This document shows, in pieces, positions 26,298 to 33,481 of a DNA stretch of 43,543 bases. The number at the start of each line of letters is the position of its first letter. Within the stretch, counting starts at the first letter, position 1. The position numbers and the translations under genes were made by a program. Below the pieces are notes generated by a model. That model was not told where the DNA came from and did not search any database. It was given only the letters and a program-made list of their open reading frames with translations. Source of the stretch: Deltaproteobacteria bacterium (lineage in GTDB: Bacteria; Myxococcota; XYA12-FULL-58-9); assembly GCA_016218825.1 (NCBI GenBank), contig JACRCV010000045.1:1-43543 (forward strand), given 5' to 3'.

Positions 26298-26711
26298 ATG
26301 AACCGCTTCGTGACCCGCCGTGGCCTGTTCGCGACCCTCGCGGCGGGCGGCCTCGCGTTTTGGAGCCGCGGCCTCCGCGCCGCCGGCGGCGTCAAGAAGG
26401 TGGCGTTCGCGCTCAGCAAGGTGGAGGCGCTCGCCAAGGTCGGCGGCTTTGCGGTGTTGAAGATCAAGGGCCGCGACGTGCTCTTGGTGCGTGACGGCGA
26501 CAAGAGCGTGCGTGCCCTCGACCCGACCTGCAGCCACCAGAAGTGCACCGTGGCCTACGAGCCGAAGGACGGCCTGCTGCACTGCCCCTGTCACAAGTCG
26601 GCGTACAACCTCGACGGCAAGGTGCTGGACGGTCCGGCGCCGAAGCCGCTGACGATCTTTGCGGCGACCCTCGACGGCGACCGCGTCATCTTGAGCCTGC
26701 CGGAGGCCTGA
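26298..26711 (+). CDS. Exported Rieske [2Fe-2S] protein
   Basis: A 137-residue protein with a twin-arginine-like leader (TRRGLFATLAAGGLAF) and a Rieske domain: CSHQKC and CPCHKSAY supply the two Cys/two His cluster ligands. It has the size of small arsenite-oxidase/ubiquinol-type or ferredoxin-like Rieske proteins without a large catalytic partner. It starts four bases after the DUF5777-like stop. Tat export of a folded Fe-S protein next to a cytochrome c fits periplasmic electron transfer. Confidence 0.9.
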   Translation: MNRFVTRRGLFATLAAGGLAFWSRGLRAAGGVKKVAFALSKVEALAKVGGFAVLKIKGRDVLLVRDGDKSVRALDPTCSHQKCTVAYEPKDGLLHCPCHKSAYNLDGKVLDGPAPKPLTIFAATLDGDRVILSLPEA

Positions 26712-26712
26712 C

Positions 26713-27336
26713 ATGAGTCCCGGCGCCCTCCTCGTGACCTTCGCGCTCCCGATCTTCGCGCCGGGCCTGATCGCGCACGCCGAGCCCCAGAAGATCGAGG
26801 CCGCGGCGCCAGGCGGCAGCAAAGATGATCCGATCGAAGATCTGGACGCGATCGAAGACGTGACCGCGGCGGTGGCCCCCGTGAGGCCCGCCGACCTCAC
26901 GCTGCCGCAGCTCTTCGGGCGAATGCACCCCGCCTTGGTCCACATGCCCATCGGCTGGATCGTGCTGTTGTTGTTGTTCGAGCTCGCGGTGATCGCGGCG
27001 CGGCGTCGCGACCTCGAGCCCGCCGGCCTCTACCTCGCTCTCGCGGCGTTGGCCTCGACCGTGCCGGCGATCGTCAGCGGCCTGTTGCGGGCGGGCGAGC
27101 TCCCCGCGGATCTTGCGACCCAGGCTCAGATCCTCAGGCATCGCAACGTCATGCTGGTGGTGACCGTGATCCTCGCGACCGCGGTGACCGTCCGCCTGTT
27201 TCACCGCCGGCCGCCGCTCTCCGGCTATTGGCGCCTGCTCTACCTCGGCCTGCTGCTGATGAGCACCGCGCTCGTCGCGCTCGGCGGCCACTACGGCGGC
27301 AAGATGGTCTATGGCGAGGCCTTCCTGCCCTTCTGA
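26713..27336 (+). CDS. DUF2231-like integral membrane protein
   Basis: A 207-residue protein: an N-terminal signal/anchor, an acidic linker (about 30-60), then four predicted membrane helices. The first is preceded by GRMHPALVHMPIGWIVLL, the His-containing start typical of DUF2231. That domain often accompanies cytochromes and may bind haem. Its ATG lies one base after the Rieske stop, preceded by GGAGG, so the two are tightly coupled. It may be the membrane redox partner of the Rieske protein and cytochrome. Confidence 0.8.
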   Translation: MSPGALLVTFALPIFAPGLIAHAEPQKIEAAAPGGSKDDPIEDLDAIEDVTAAVAPVRPADLTLPQLFGRMHPALVHMPIGWIVLLLLFELAVIAARRRDLEPAGLYLALAALASTVPAIVSGLLRAGELPADLATQAQILRHRNVMLVVTVILATAVTVRLFHRRPPLSGYWRLLYLGLLLMSTALVALGGHYGGKMVYGEAFLPF

Positions 27337-27403
27337 GGCCGACCGCGGCTTGACCGCCGGCTGGACCTCGCCGACACTCCGACGCCTGACACGGGAGAAA
27401 TCG

Positions 27404-27985
27404 ATGCACAGCCACCGCCTCGCCCTCGCCACCCTCACCCTGGCCTTCACGTTCGCGGCCGGCGCCGCGAGCGCCGCCGCGCCCGCCGCCGCCCAGAAGC
27501 CGATCAAGACCGTGGTGAACAGCGTCCGCTACGGCAAGTACGATCTGGCCGCCAAGCAGCTGGCGTTTCCGGAGATGGTCACCCGCCTGCTCGGCGACCA
27601 CCTCGGGAAGTTCACCCCCGAAGAGCAGAAGGAGCTCAGCGCCGGGCTCGAGACCATCATCCGCGCCAAGTCGTTCCCGAAGGGCAAGGAGATGTTCGAG
27701 CACCTCGACAACATCATCTACAGCGAGCCGCGCGACGAGAGCGGCGACCCGCGCTGCAAGACGACCATCGTCGTGCTGCGCAACTACAAGAAGGCCGAGA
27801 TCGTGATCGACTGGGTGCTCACCCAGAAGGCCGGGGCCTACACCATCCTCGACATCGTGATGATGGGCGAGAGCACGCTCATCGGCATCCGCGAGGACCA
27901 GGTGGAGCCGCTCCTCAAAGAAGGTGGCGCCGCCGCGGTGATGAAGGCGATGCGCACCAAGGTCGCCGAGATCTCCGGGAAGTAG
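27404..27985 (+). CDS. MlaC/Ttg2D-family exported lipid-binding protein
   Basis: A 193-residue periplasmic protein with a signal peptide ending near residue 25. The body fits the MlaC (toluene-tolerance Ttg2) layout: KFTPEEQKELSAGLETIIR, VVLRNYKKAEIVIDWVL and AYTILDIVMMGESTL. MlaC shuttles phospholipids between membranes. No MlaA, MlaD or Mla ABC genes are nearby, so it stands alone here. GGGAGAA precedes the ATG at 27404. It lies within the redox/envelope cluster. Confidence 0.82.
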   Translation: MHSHRLALATLTLAFTFAAGAASAAAPAAAQKPIKTVVNSVRYGKYDLAAKQLAFPEMVTRLLGDHLGKFTPEEQKELSAGLETIIRAKSFPKGKEMFEHLDNIIYSEPRDESGDPRCKTTIVVLRNYKKAEIVIDWVLTQKAGAYTILDIVMMGESTLIGIREDQVEPLLKEGGAAAVMKAMRTKVAEISGK

Positions 27986-27991
27986 TCGCCG

Positions 27992-28624
27992 GTGTCGATC
28001 GTCGCCCGTGCCCGCGCCGCCGGCCTCGTCATCGCCGCCGTCGCCGCTCTCGCCGCCTGCGGCTCGCCGCTTCGCGAGGTGTACTCGATGCGGCCGCGTC
28101 CGGGCGGCGGCTCGGAGCCGCCGAAGTCGGTCGCGATCCGCGTCTGGGCGCCGGCCGACCTGCCGCGCGCCGCGGACATGCTCGCGAAGGAGCTGCAAGA
28201 CGTGGTGCGCCTGCGCCGCAACTACCTGGTCTACAGCAGCGCTCCGATCGGTGCGAGCTATGCCGACGCCTGCACCGTCCCGGCGGTCGACGCCGCGCCG
28301 CCAAAGGCCCTCGGCGGCGTGCTCTTGTTGCGGGTGCTGCACGCCGAGCCCGAGGCCGACGAGATCGCGATGACGTTGGCGCTCGAGCTGTATCACTGCG
28401 CCGACGGCGCCCTCCTGTGGCGCGCCGAGGCCGGCGACACCGTGACGCCCGCGGACCCGGACCTCAGAGAGCTCTCGCGCGCCTACTCCCAGGAGTTCGG
28501 GGAGCTCGCCGACCGCTACGCGGCGCCGGCGTTCGTCTTGATCAAGGCGCTCGTCGAGGCGTTGCCGAACCCGGTGCTCACTGACGACGAGATCGCGTTG
28601 AAGATCGAGCTCGAGAGCTCTTAG
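27992..28624 (+). CDS. Lipoprotein of unknown function
   Basis: A 210-residue lipoprotein (GTG start; lipobox LAAC, Cys23). The body contains VAIRVWAPADLPRAADML and two strand-rich stretches, vaguely like the DUF-type lipoproteins annotated in Myxococcus as MXAN_6521-like; I hold that resemblance weakly. It starts seven bases after the mlaC-like stop and is last in the cluster. Its stop overlaps the convergent HhH-barrel gene by 4 bp. Confidence 0.7.
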   Translation: MSIVARARAAGLVIAAVAALAACGSPLREVYSMRPRPGGGSEPPKSVAIRVWAPADLPRAADMLAKELQDVVRLRRNYLVYSSAPIGASYADACTVPAVDAAPPKALGGVLLLRVLHAEPEADEIAMTLALELYHCADGALLWRAEAGDTVTPADPDLRELSRAYSQEFGELADRYAAPAFVLIKALVEALPNPVLTDDEIALKIELESS

Positions 28625-30912
28625 AACCGGGCCTCGAGGTTCAGCTTCGCGAGCTGGTACCACTGGAAGCGGCCGAGCTGATCGCCTTTGTAGTGGATGA
28701 CGCCGTAGCGCACCCAGACCTTCCAGGTGCCGAGGATCTTCTGATGGAGCTCGAGATAGGTCTCGAGGAGCGGATCGCCGCGCTCATCGTCAGGGTCGAA
28801 GCGGATCGCGGAGGCCGCCGCGAGGGCGGCGCGGTCGACCTTGTGCGAGTAGTAGCTCACGTGCGCCACCACCCGGCCGTCGGTCCAGCCGTCCACGGCG
28901 GCGTGCAGGCGAAAGCGCTGCTCGAAGTCGAGCCGGTTCTTGTACTTGGAGACGTCCTCCCACGCCGCGGTATAGCTCGCCCACAGGCTGGTCCTGGCCA
29001 CCCGCTTCGTGGTGAAGCGCAGCTGGAGCTTTCGCCGCTCGCCGCGGCCGCACGTCGCCCCATCGAAGCCATGGTCGGCCAGCTCGCCGATGTCGCAGAA
29101 GTCGCCGGCGTCGTAGACCTCGCCGCGCTTGTTGTGCGCCAGGTCTTTGTTCTTGTAGTCGAGGAGCAGCGACGCTGACTCTTTGCTCGTGACCTCGTAG
29201 TCGAAGCGCTGCATCACCCACAGATCGACCGGGATCTCTTGCTTCAGCCGATACTCGGGCGCGCCGCTGCCGAAGAATATCGCCGGCAGGTAGGGGTTCT
29301 GCCACAGGTCCACGCCCGTCACGAGCTTGAGGTCGGAAATCGGTCGAAACGTCGACTTCAACCGCAGCCCGCGCTCGTTGCGCGCCGCCAAGCCGAAGAG
29401 CTTGTCGCGCGCCGCCTCGCCGCGCCCGTGCGGGTTTTCGTAGAGGACGCCGTAGTAGCGGGCCCCCAGCTCCAGCTCGACTTGCGGGGTCGGCGTGAGG
29501 ACGCTGCGGACATAGGCGCCGTTGCCGCCGGCGAGGGTGCGGGCGACCTCGGCCGACAGCTCCACCGGGCCGTAGCCCCAACCGGCGTTGACGCCGTAGG
29601 CGCCGAACTGACGCTCGCGTGGCATCACCGCGGTGTAGGCGAAGACGCTGTTCGCCTCGGTCCCTACTCGCACCGAGGTGGTCGAGACGTAGGCCGTAGC
29701 GCCGACGTGGGTCTTGGCGCCGAAGTTGGCGGTGACGTTGGCGCCGCCCAAGCGCTCCTCGTACGCGTCCTTGACCGTCTCCCAGGTGTACGACTTCTGC
29801 CGCAGATCGCCGGCCTGATAGATCCTCGAGGCGCGACAGGTGCCGTCGCCCCCGCAAGTGTAGCCCCCCGGGCAGTCCGAGTCGGTGTTGCAGTGGTTGG
29901 CGCCGTACCAAGGATCCAGGCCGTAGTTCAAGTGGTACTGATAAAGATCGTTGCGGTTGTCGGAGACGAACACGGTCGCATCCAGCCAGCCGCTGCCGAT
30001 CTCGGCGCCGGTCAACGACACCGCGGCCCCGAACTGACCGTTGGTCGGCCGGAGCCTGCCGAGCTCATTGTCCTCGGTGATGTCGTGGTTCTCGTACCAG
30101 CCGTGCGGAAACCGCGGGCTCGCCGACGAGAACACCAACCGCTCGCCGAACCCGACGGTGTAGCTGCCGAGCACCATGCTCACCGCGCCGTAGCCCCCGA
30201 ACACGTAGACGCTGTCCAGGTCGAGCCTATCGGACGGGCCGTTCGAGACCAGGTAGCCGCGCGAGTAGTCCCACCAGGCGATGGTCCGCCGGCGGAAGGT
30301 GGCGAGGGCGCCGGCCCCGAGGTAGGTGAAGCCGGTGCCCTGCAGCCGCAGATAGGTCTGGGGATAGCGCGGCTTGCGCTCGACGATGGGATCGATGTAG
30401 TCAGTGGCCTTCGGATCAGTCTCGGCGCGGTTCTTGTCCAGCCCCTGCCGCCAGATCGAGCCGACCTCGGCCTTGCCGCGAATCGAGGTCGTCGACTCCA
30501 CGGGGCGCGGCTCGCCGTCGCCGAAGGTGATGAAAGGCGCGATCGCGGCGATGAGCCCGGAGCTCAACCCCGGCACCTCCGCGAGCTTCTCGAGCGCCTC
30601 GAAGGGCCCGTTGTCGGCGCGGTAGGCGATGATGGCGTCGGCCTGGGCGTAGGTGAGCTGCGGCAGATCATAGAGCAGGTAGCGATCGGCGCGATTGACA
30701 TTCATCGGCCGCTGCAAGAGCGCCCCGAGCACCTCGACCGAGTCGTCTTCCAGATCGCCTTGGTGTTGCAGCTCGTAGAGATCCTCGAGGCTGTCGACGT
30801 GAACCGGGGCCTCGTACTCCCGCGCCGGCGCCCGACTGGAGACGCCGAGCGCCACGCCGAGGGCCGCGACCCAAACAAAGCCCGACCACCGCCGCCCCCA
30901 GGCCTGATGCAT
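28621..30912 (-). CDS. Outer-membrane barrel protein with N-terminal ComEA-like helix-hairpin-helix domain
   Basis: A 763-residue exported protein; signal peptide to about residue 30. Residues about 68-130 form a double helix-hairpin-helix DNA-binding-type domain (VNRADRYLLYDLPQLTYAQA; IIAYRADNGPFEALEKL; VPGLSSGLIAAI). The rest is a large strand-rich barrel-like body ending in AKLNLEARF, a terminal-Phe OM signature. A small Cys-rich insert (CNTDSDCPGGYTCGGDGTC) lies in the middle. This HhH-plus-barrel layout is familiar from Bacteroidetes. It is last in an operon after a nuclease and a lamin-tail lipoprotein, suggesting handling of DNA at the outer membrane. Confidence 0.82.
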   Translation of the reverse strand: MHQAWGRRWSGFVWVAALGVALGVSSRAPAREYEAPVHVDSLEDLYELQHQGDLEDDSVEVLGALLQRPMNVNRADRYLLYDLPQLTYAQADAIIAYRADNGPFEALEKLAEVPGLSSGLIAAIAPFITFGDGEPRPVESTTSIRGKAEVGSIWRQGLDKNRAETDPKATDYIDPIVERKPRYPQTYLRLQGTGFTYLGAGALATFRRRTIAWWDYSRGYLVSNGPSDRLDLDSVYVFGGYGAVSMVLGSYTVGFGERLVFSSASPRFPHGWYENHDITEDNELGRLRPTNGQFGAAVSLTGAEIGSGWLDATVFVSDNRNDLYQYHLNYGLDPWYGANHCNTDSDCPGGYTCGGDGTCRASRIYQAGDLRQKSYTWETVKDAYEERLGGANVTANFGAKTHVGATAYVSTTSVRVGTEANSVFAYTAVMPRERQFGAYGVNAGWGYGPVELSAEVARTLAGGNGAYVRSVLTPTPQVELELGARYYGVLYENPHGRGEAARDKLFGLAARNERGLRLKSTFRPISDLKLVTGVDLWQNPYLPAIFFGSGAPEYRLKQEIPVDLWVMQRFDYEVTSKESASLLLDYKNKDLAHNKRGEVYDAGDFCDIGELADHGFDGATCGRGERRKLQLRFTTKRVARTSLWASYTAAWEDVSKYKNRLDFEQRFRLHAAVDGWTDGRVVAHVSYYSHKVDRAALAAASAIRFDPDDERGDPLLETYLELHQKILGTWKVWVRYGVIHYKGDQLGRFQWYQLAKLNLEARF

Positions 30913-30923
30913 CGCGCGCCTCG

Positions 30924-31442
30924 TCACTTGAAGGCCCCCAGCGGACACGCCGCGGTCGAGCACGCGCCCCACAATCCGGCGTCCGCGGCCTTCGCCGCCG
31001 CCTGGATCGCCTCGAAGTCGGCGGCGTGCTTCTCGTTCGGCGGGATCACCTCGAGGCGGGCGTAGCCGCGCTCGAGCAGGATCTCGTTTACCATCCGCTC
31101 GTCGAGGCTCACGTACGCGAGCGTTCGCCCGAAGTGATCCTGGCACTCCTGGTCGTACTCGAGCTTCACCGCCTGGTTCAGCACCAGCGAGGTGTTCAGC
31201 TCTTTCGCCTCCGGCCCGAAGCAGCAGCTATCAGGGGCGGTGCTGTGCGGCACCTCCGGGGTGTCGACGAGCAGGTAGCGGATACGCACCCCGGTCGCCA
31301 GGTCGACGGTGTCGCCGTCCACCACGTTCACGACCAGCCCGTCCGCCGGCCCGCAAGGGCTCGCGGTGGTGTTCAGGTCGTTCGCCGCCGGACAGCCGAC
31401 GACGGCGGCGGCGACGACAGCGAGGAGCATCAGCACGCGCAT
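30924..31442 (-). CDS. Staphylococcal-nuclease-like (thermonuclease) lipoprotein
   Basis: A 172-residue lipoprotein (lipobox VVGC, Cys17) with a complete SNase catalytic set: VDGDTVDL (Asp42, Asp44), RIRYLLVDTPE (Arg55, Asp60, Thr61, Glu63) and HFGRTLAYV (Arg106). These correspond to Staphylococcus nuclease R35, D40, T41, E43 and R87, so calcium-dependent DNA/RNA cleavage is expected. Extra cysteines (DSCCFGPEA, WGACSTAAC) may form disulfides. A GTG just upstream is an alternative start. It lies 11 bp before the HhH-barrel gene. Confidence 0.9.
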   Translation of the reverse strand: MRVLMLLAVVAAAVVGCPAANDLNTTASPCGPADGLVVNVVDGDTVDLATGVRIRYLLVDTPEVPHSTAPDSCCFGPEAKELNTSLVLNQAVKLEYDQECQDHFGRTLAYVSLDERMVNEILLERGYARLEVIPPNEKHAADFEAIQAAAKAADAGLWGACSTAACPLGAFK

Positions 31443-31461
31443 CACAAGAAGCCTCGACTGC

Positions 31462-33195
31462 TCAGGGGCAAGGATCGTTCGCGAGCCCGGGTGAGCCCGA
31501 GCCGGTGAACGGCAAGTGCGGCGTCGTCGACCAGCACCAGTTGGTCGCGGTGTCGTTGCCGATGGTGTCGAGCACCGTGGGTGTCAGTGAATAGCTCTTC
31601 CCCTCCTGGGCCGGCAGCGGGTAGCTCATCGCGTCGAGCGTGGTCGGGCCGAGCGCGACGCTCACCGACGCCGAGGTCACCGTGGTCGACGAGTTCGAGA
31701 GCGTCAGGCCGGTCACCGTCCCCGCCGCGGTCACCTGGTCGACCGAGACACTCTGGCCGCCGATGATGACAAAGGCCCCCTGCGAAACACTGAGACAATT
31801 CGCTGAGTTGAGGGTCTTGGTCGAGGCGCTGGCGGCGGTGTTCACGATCGAGAGCCCGTTCAAGTCGACCGGACCGAAAGCGACGTACAGCTCGATCCAC
31901 TCCCGATTGTTGTCGGCGGCGGACGGCGGCGAGCCCGGATCGGGATAGACCTCGGTGATGACCAGATCGCCCGGATTCGGCGCCCGCACCAGGCGCGGCG
32001 TGCCGCCCTCGAGGCAGGCGCTGCCGCACAGGTCGTTCGCCTGCCCCGGCGTGCCGGTGCCTTCGAACACCCCGGTCGTCGACGAGGTGCAGAAGCTCTC
32101 GGGCTGGTCGTTGTCGGCCGGGTTGAGCTTCATCGGGTCGAGCGACGCCGACTTGCCGGAGGTCGCGTCGGGCACGCTCGCCCGATCGATGAGCTTGTGA
32201 CCCCGGTAGAGGTCGACCGCGCCGGCGCCGGCGTAGAGCTCGAGCCCTGGCGCCACGGCGGTGACGGTGACGCCGCCGTTTTGCGCCGGATCGGCGAGGG
32301 CCCCGATCACCAGGTAGTCGCCCGGCTCACCACCGGCGCAGCCGATGTCGGTCACCTGCAGCTCGCGGCTCGAGCCGCTCGTTGTCGTATTCACGATCTT
32401 GAGGCCGTTCAGGTCGATGTGGCGCGCGCCCGCGACGTAGATCTCGATCCACTCCTTGCCGGCGTCGGTGCCCGCGGGATCGGCGAGCACCTCCGAGATC
32501 GCGATCTCGCCCGGGGTCGGGGTCGCGACGTCGCGCATCACGCCGCCGCCGGTGTCGCAGGTCGCGAAACCGCACAGGTCGTTGGCGTAGCCCGGGGTGC
32601 CGCGGTTGACGCCGTCGAAGCTGTTGCCGACCGCGCACCACCACTCGCTCCGGTCGTTCAGCATCGCGTCGGGGGCGACGCCGCCGTCAAAACTGAGACT
32701 GACCCCTTCTTGCGGCTCGGGCAGACCGTCGGGGGTGCCGTACCACACCGCGTCGACCTCGACGTCGCGGCACTTGAGGCTGATCCCGCCGACGGTGTTG
32801 TTGAGCGCGCCGAAGCTCTCGTCCTCGGAGCTGTAGGGATACTGGATCGGCGCCTCACCGGGGTAGCCGTCGCCGAGGACGAAATAGGCCCGGGATTCCA
32901 AGGGGGGGGTGCCGCGCAGCGTGTGTGTCGAGCTCTTGATGCTGCCGTCGCCGGCGAACGACAGGCGCTCGATGATCAGCCGGTCGAGGACCTGGGTCGA
33001 GGAGGTGGTGTTGTAGATCTCGAACCACTCCCGGCCCGAGTCGTCGTCCTGTGGGTTCGCCATGATCTCGGCGATCGCGAGGTCGCCCTGCAAGAGCTCG
33101 CAGCCGACCCCCACCGCCGCGTGCTCGGCGCAACCCACGAGCCACGCGCCCTGCAGCGCCAGGCCGAGAGCACAGACGAAACGGCAGATGCGCAT
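31462..33195 (-). CDS. Lamin-tail-domain lipoprotein (three domains)
   Basis: A 577-residue lipoprotein (lipobox LVGC, Cys22) with three lamin-tail (LTD) beta-sandwich repeats. They begin GDLAIAEIMANP (about 38), GEIAISEVLADP (about 228) and GDLVITEVYPDP (about 407). Each has a (R/K)EW(F/I)EIY or REWIELY strand and ends with a G(T/S)PG-x-AND-x-C segment. Bacterial LTD domains are surface modules often found near nucleases. GAGAGG precedes the ATG at 33195. It heads the nuclease/HhH-barrel operon. Confidence 0.87.
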   Translation of the reverse strand: MRICRFVCALGLALQGAWLVGCAEHAAVGVGCELLQGDLAIAEIMANPQDDDSGREWFEIYNTTSSTQVLDRLIIERLSFAGDGSIKSSTHTLRGTPPLESRAYFVLGDGYPGEAPIQYPYSSEDESFGALNNTVGGISLKCRDVEVDAVWYGTPDGLPEPQEGVSLSFDGGVAPDAMLNDRSEWWCAVGNSFDGVNRGTPGYANDLCGFATCDTGGGVMRDVATPTPGEIAISEVLADPAGTDAGKEWIEIYVAGARHIDLNGLKIVNTTTSGSSRELQVTDIGCAGGEPGDYLVIGALADPAQNGGVTVTAVAPGLELYAGAGAVDLYRGHKLIDRASVPDATSGKSASLDPMKLNPADNDQPESFCTSSTTGVFEGTGTPGQANDLCGSACLEGGTPRLVRAPNPGDLVITEVYPDPGSPPSAADNNREWIELYVAFGPVDLNGLSIVNTAASASTKTLNSANCLSVSQGAFVIIGGQSVSVDQVTAAGTVTGLTLSNSSTTVTSASVSVALGPTTLDAMSYPLPAQEGKSYSLTPTVLDTIGNDTATNWCWSTTPHLPFTGSGSPGLANDPCP

Positions 33196-33481
33196 GAACC
33201 CTCTCGCGGCGCGCGAAGTCCCGCCACAGCCCCCCGGAGCAGACCATATCCGCGCTGCCACCGCAACCGGCGGGCGCGGCTGGGTCAGGGCAATCGAGTT
33301 CTCGCCTCTTTTTGATTCCCGGCGGGCGCTTCGCGCCCGTCCTCCCCACCCCCACCCCGGAGCGTCGCCTGCGGCGCCGCTCTCGGCCCGCCCCCGGGTG
33401 GGGCAACATCGGTCCAACTTGAGAGCTCGATCGCCCTGACGGCTGGCGCTCGAGCGTCGCGAGCGGTGACGCAGAGACGAC
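33196..33481. other. Intergenic region carrying a repeat element
   Basis: This gap between the lamin-tail gene and the TPR gene holds the 155-bp palindromic repeat at 33285-33439 and no gene I can support. The promoter of the lamin-tail operon must lie here, upstream of 33195. Confidence 0.6.
33285..33439. repeat. Palindromic intergenic repeat with terminal inverted repeats (copy 1)
   Basis: A 19-base left end (33285-33303, tcagggcaatcgagttctc) is matched, inverted, by 33421-33439, with two mismatches. Inside lies a hairpin gggcgc-ttc-gcgccc near 33323-33337, then cctccccacccccaccccgg. The left 65 bp recur at 43337-43402, and the hairpin plus CCCCACCCCCACCCCG part recurs inverted near 41941-41990. 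Short length, terminal inverted repeats and multiple copies fit a MITE-like or REP-like non-autonomous element. Confidence 0.75.
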
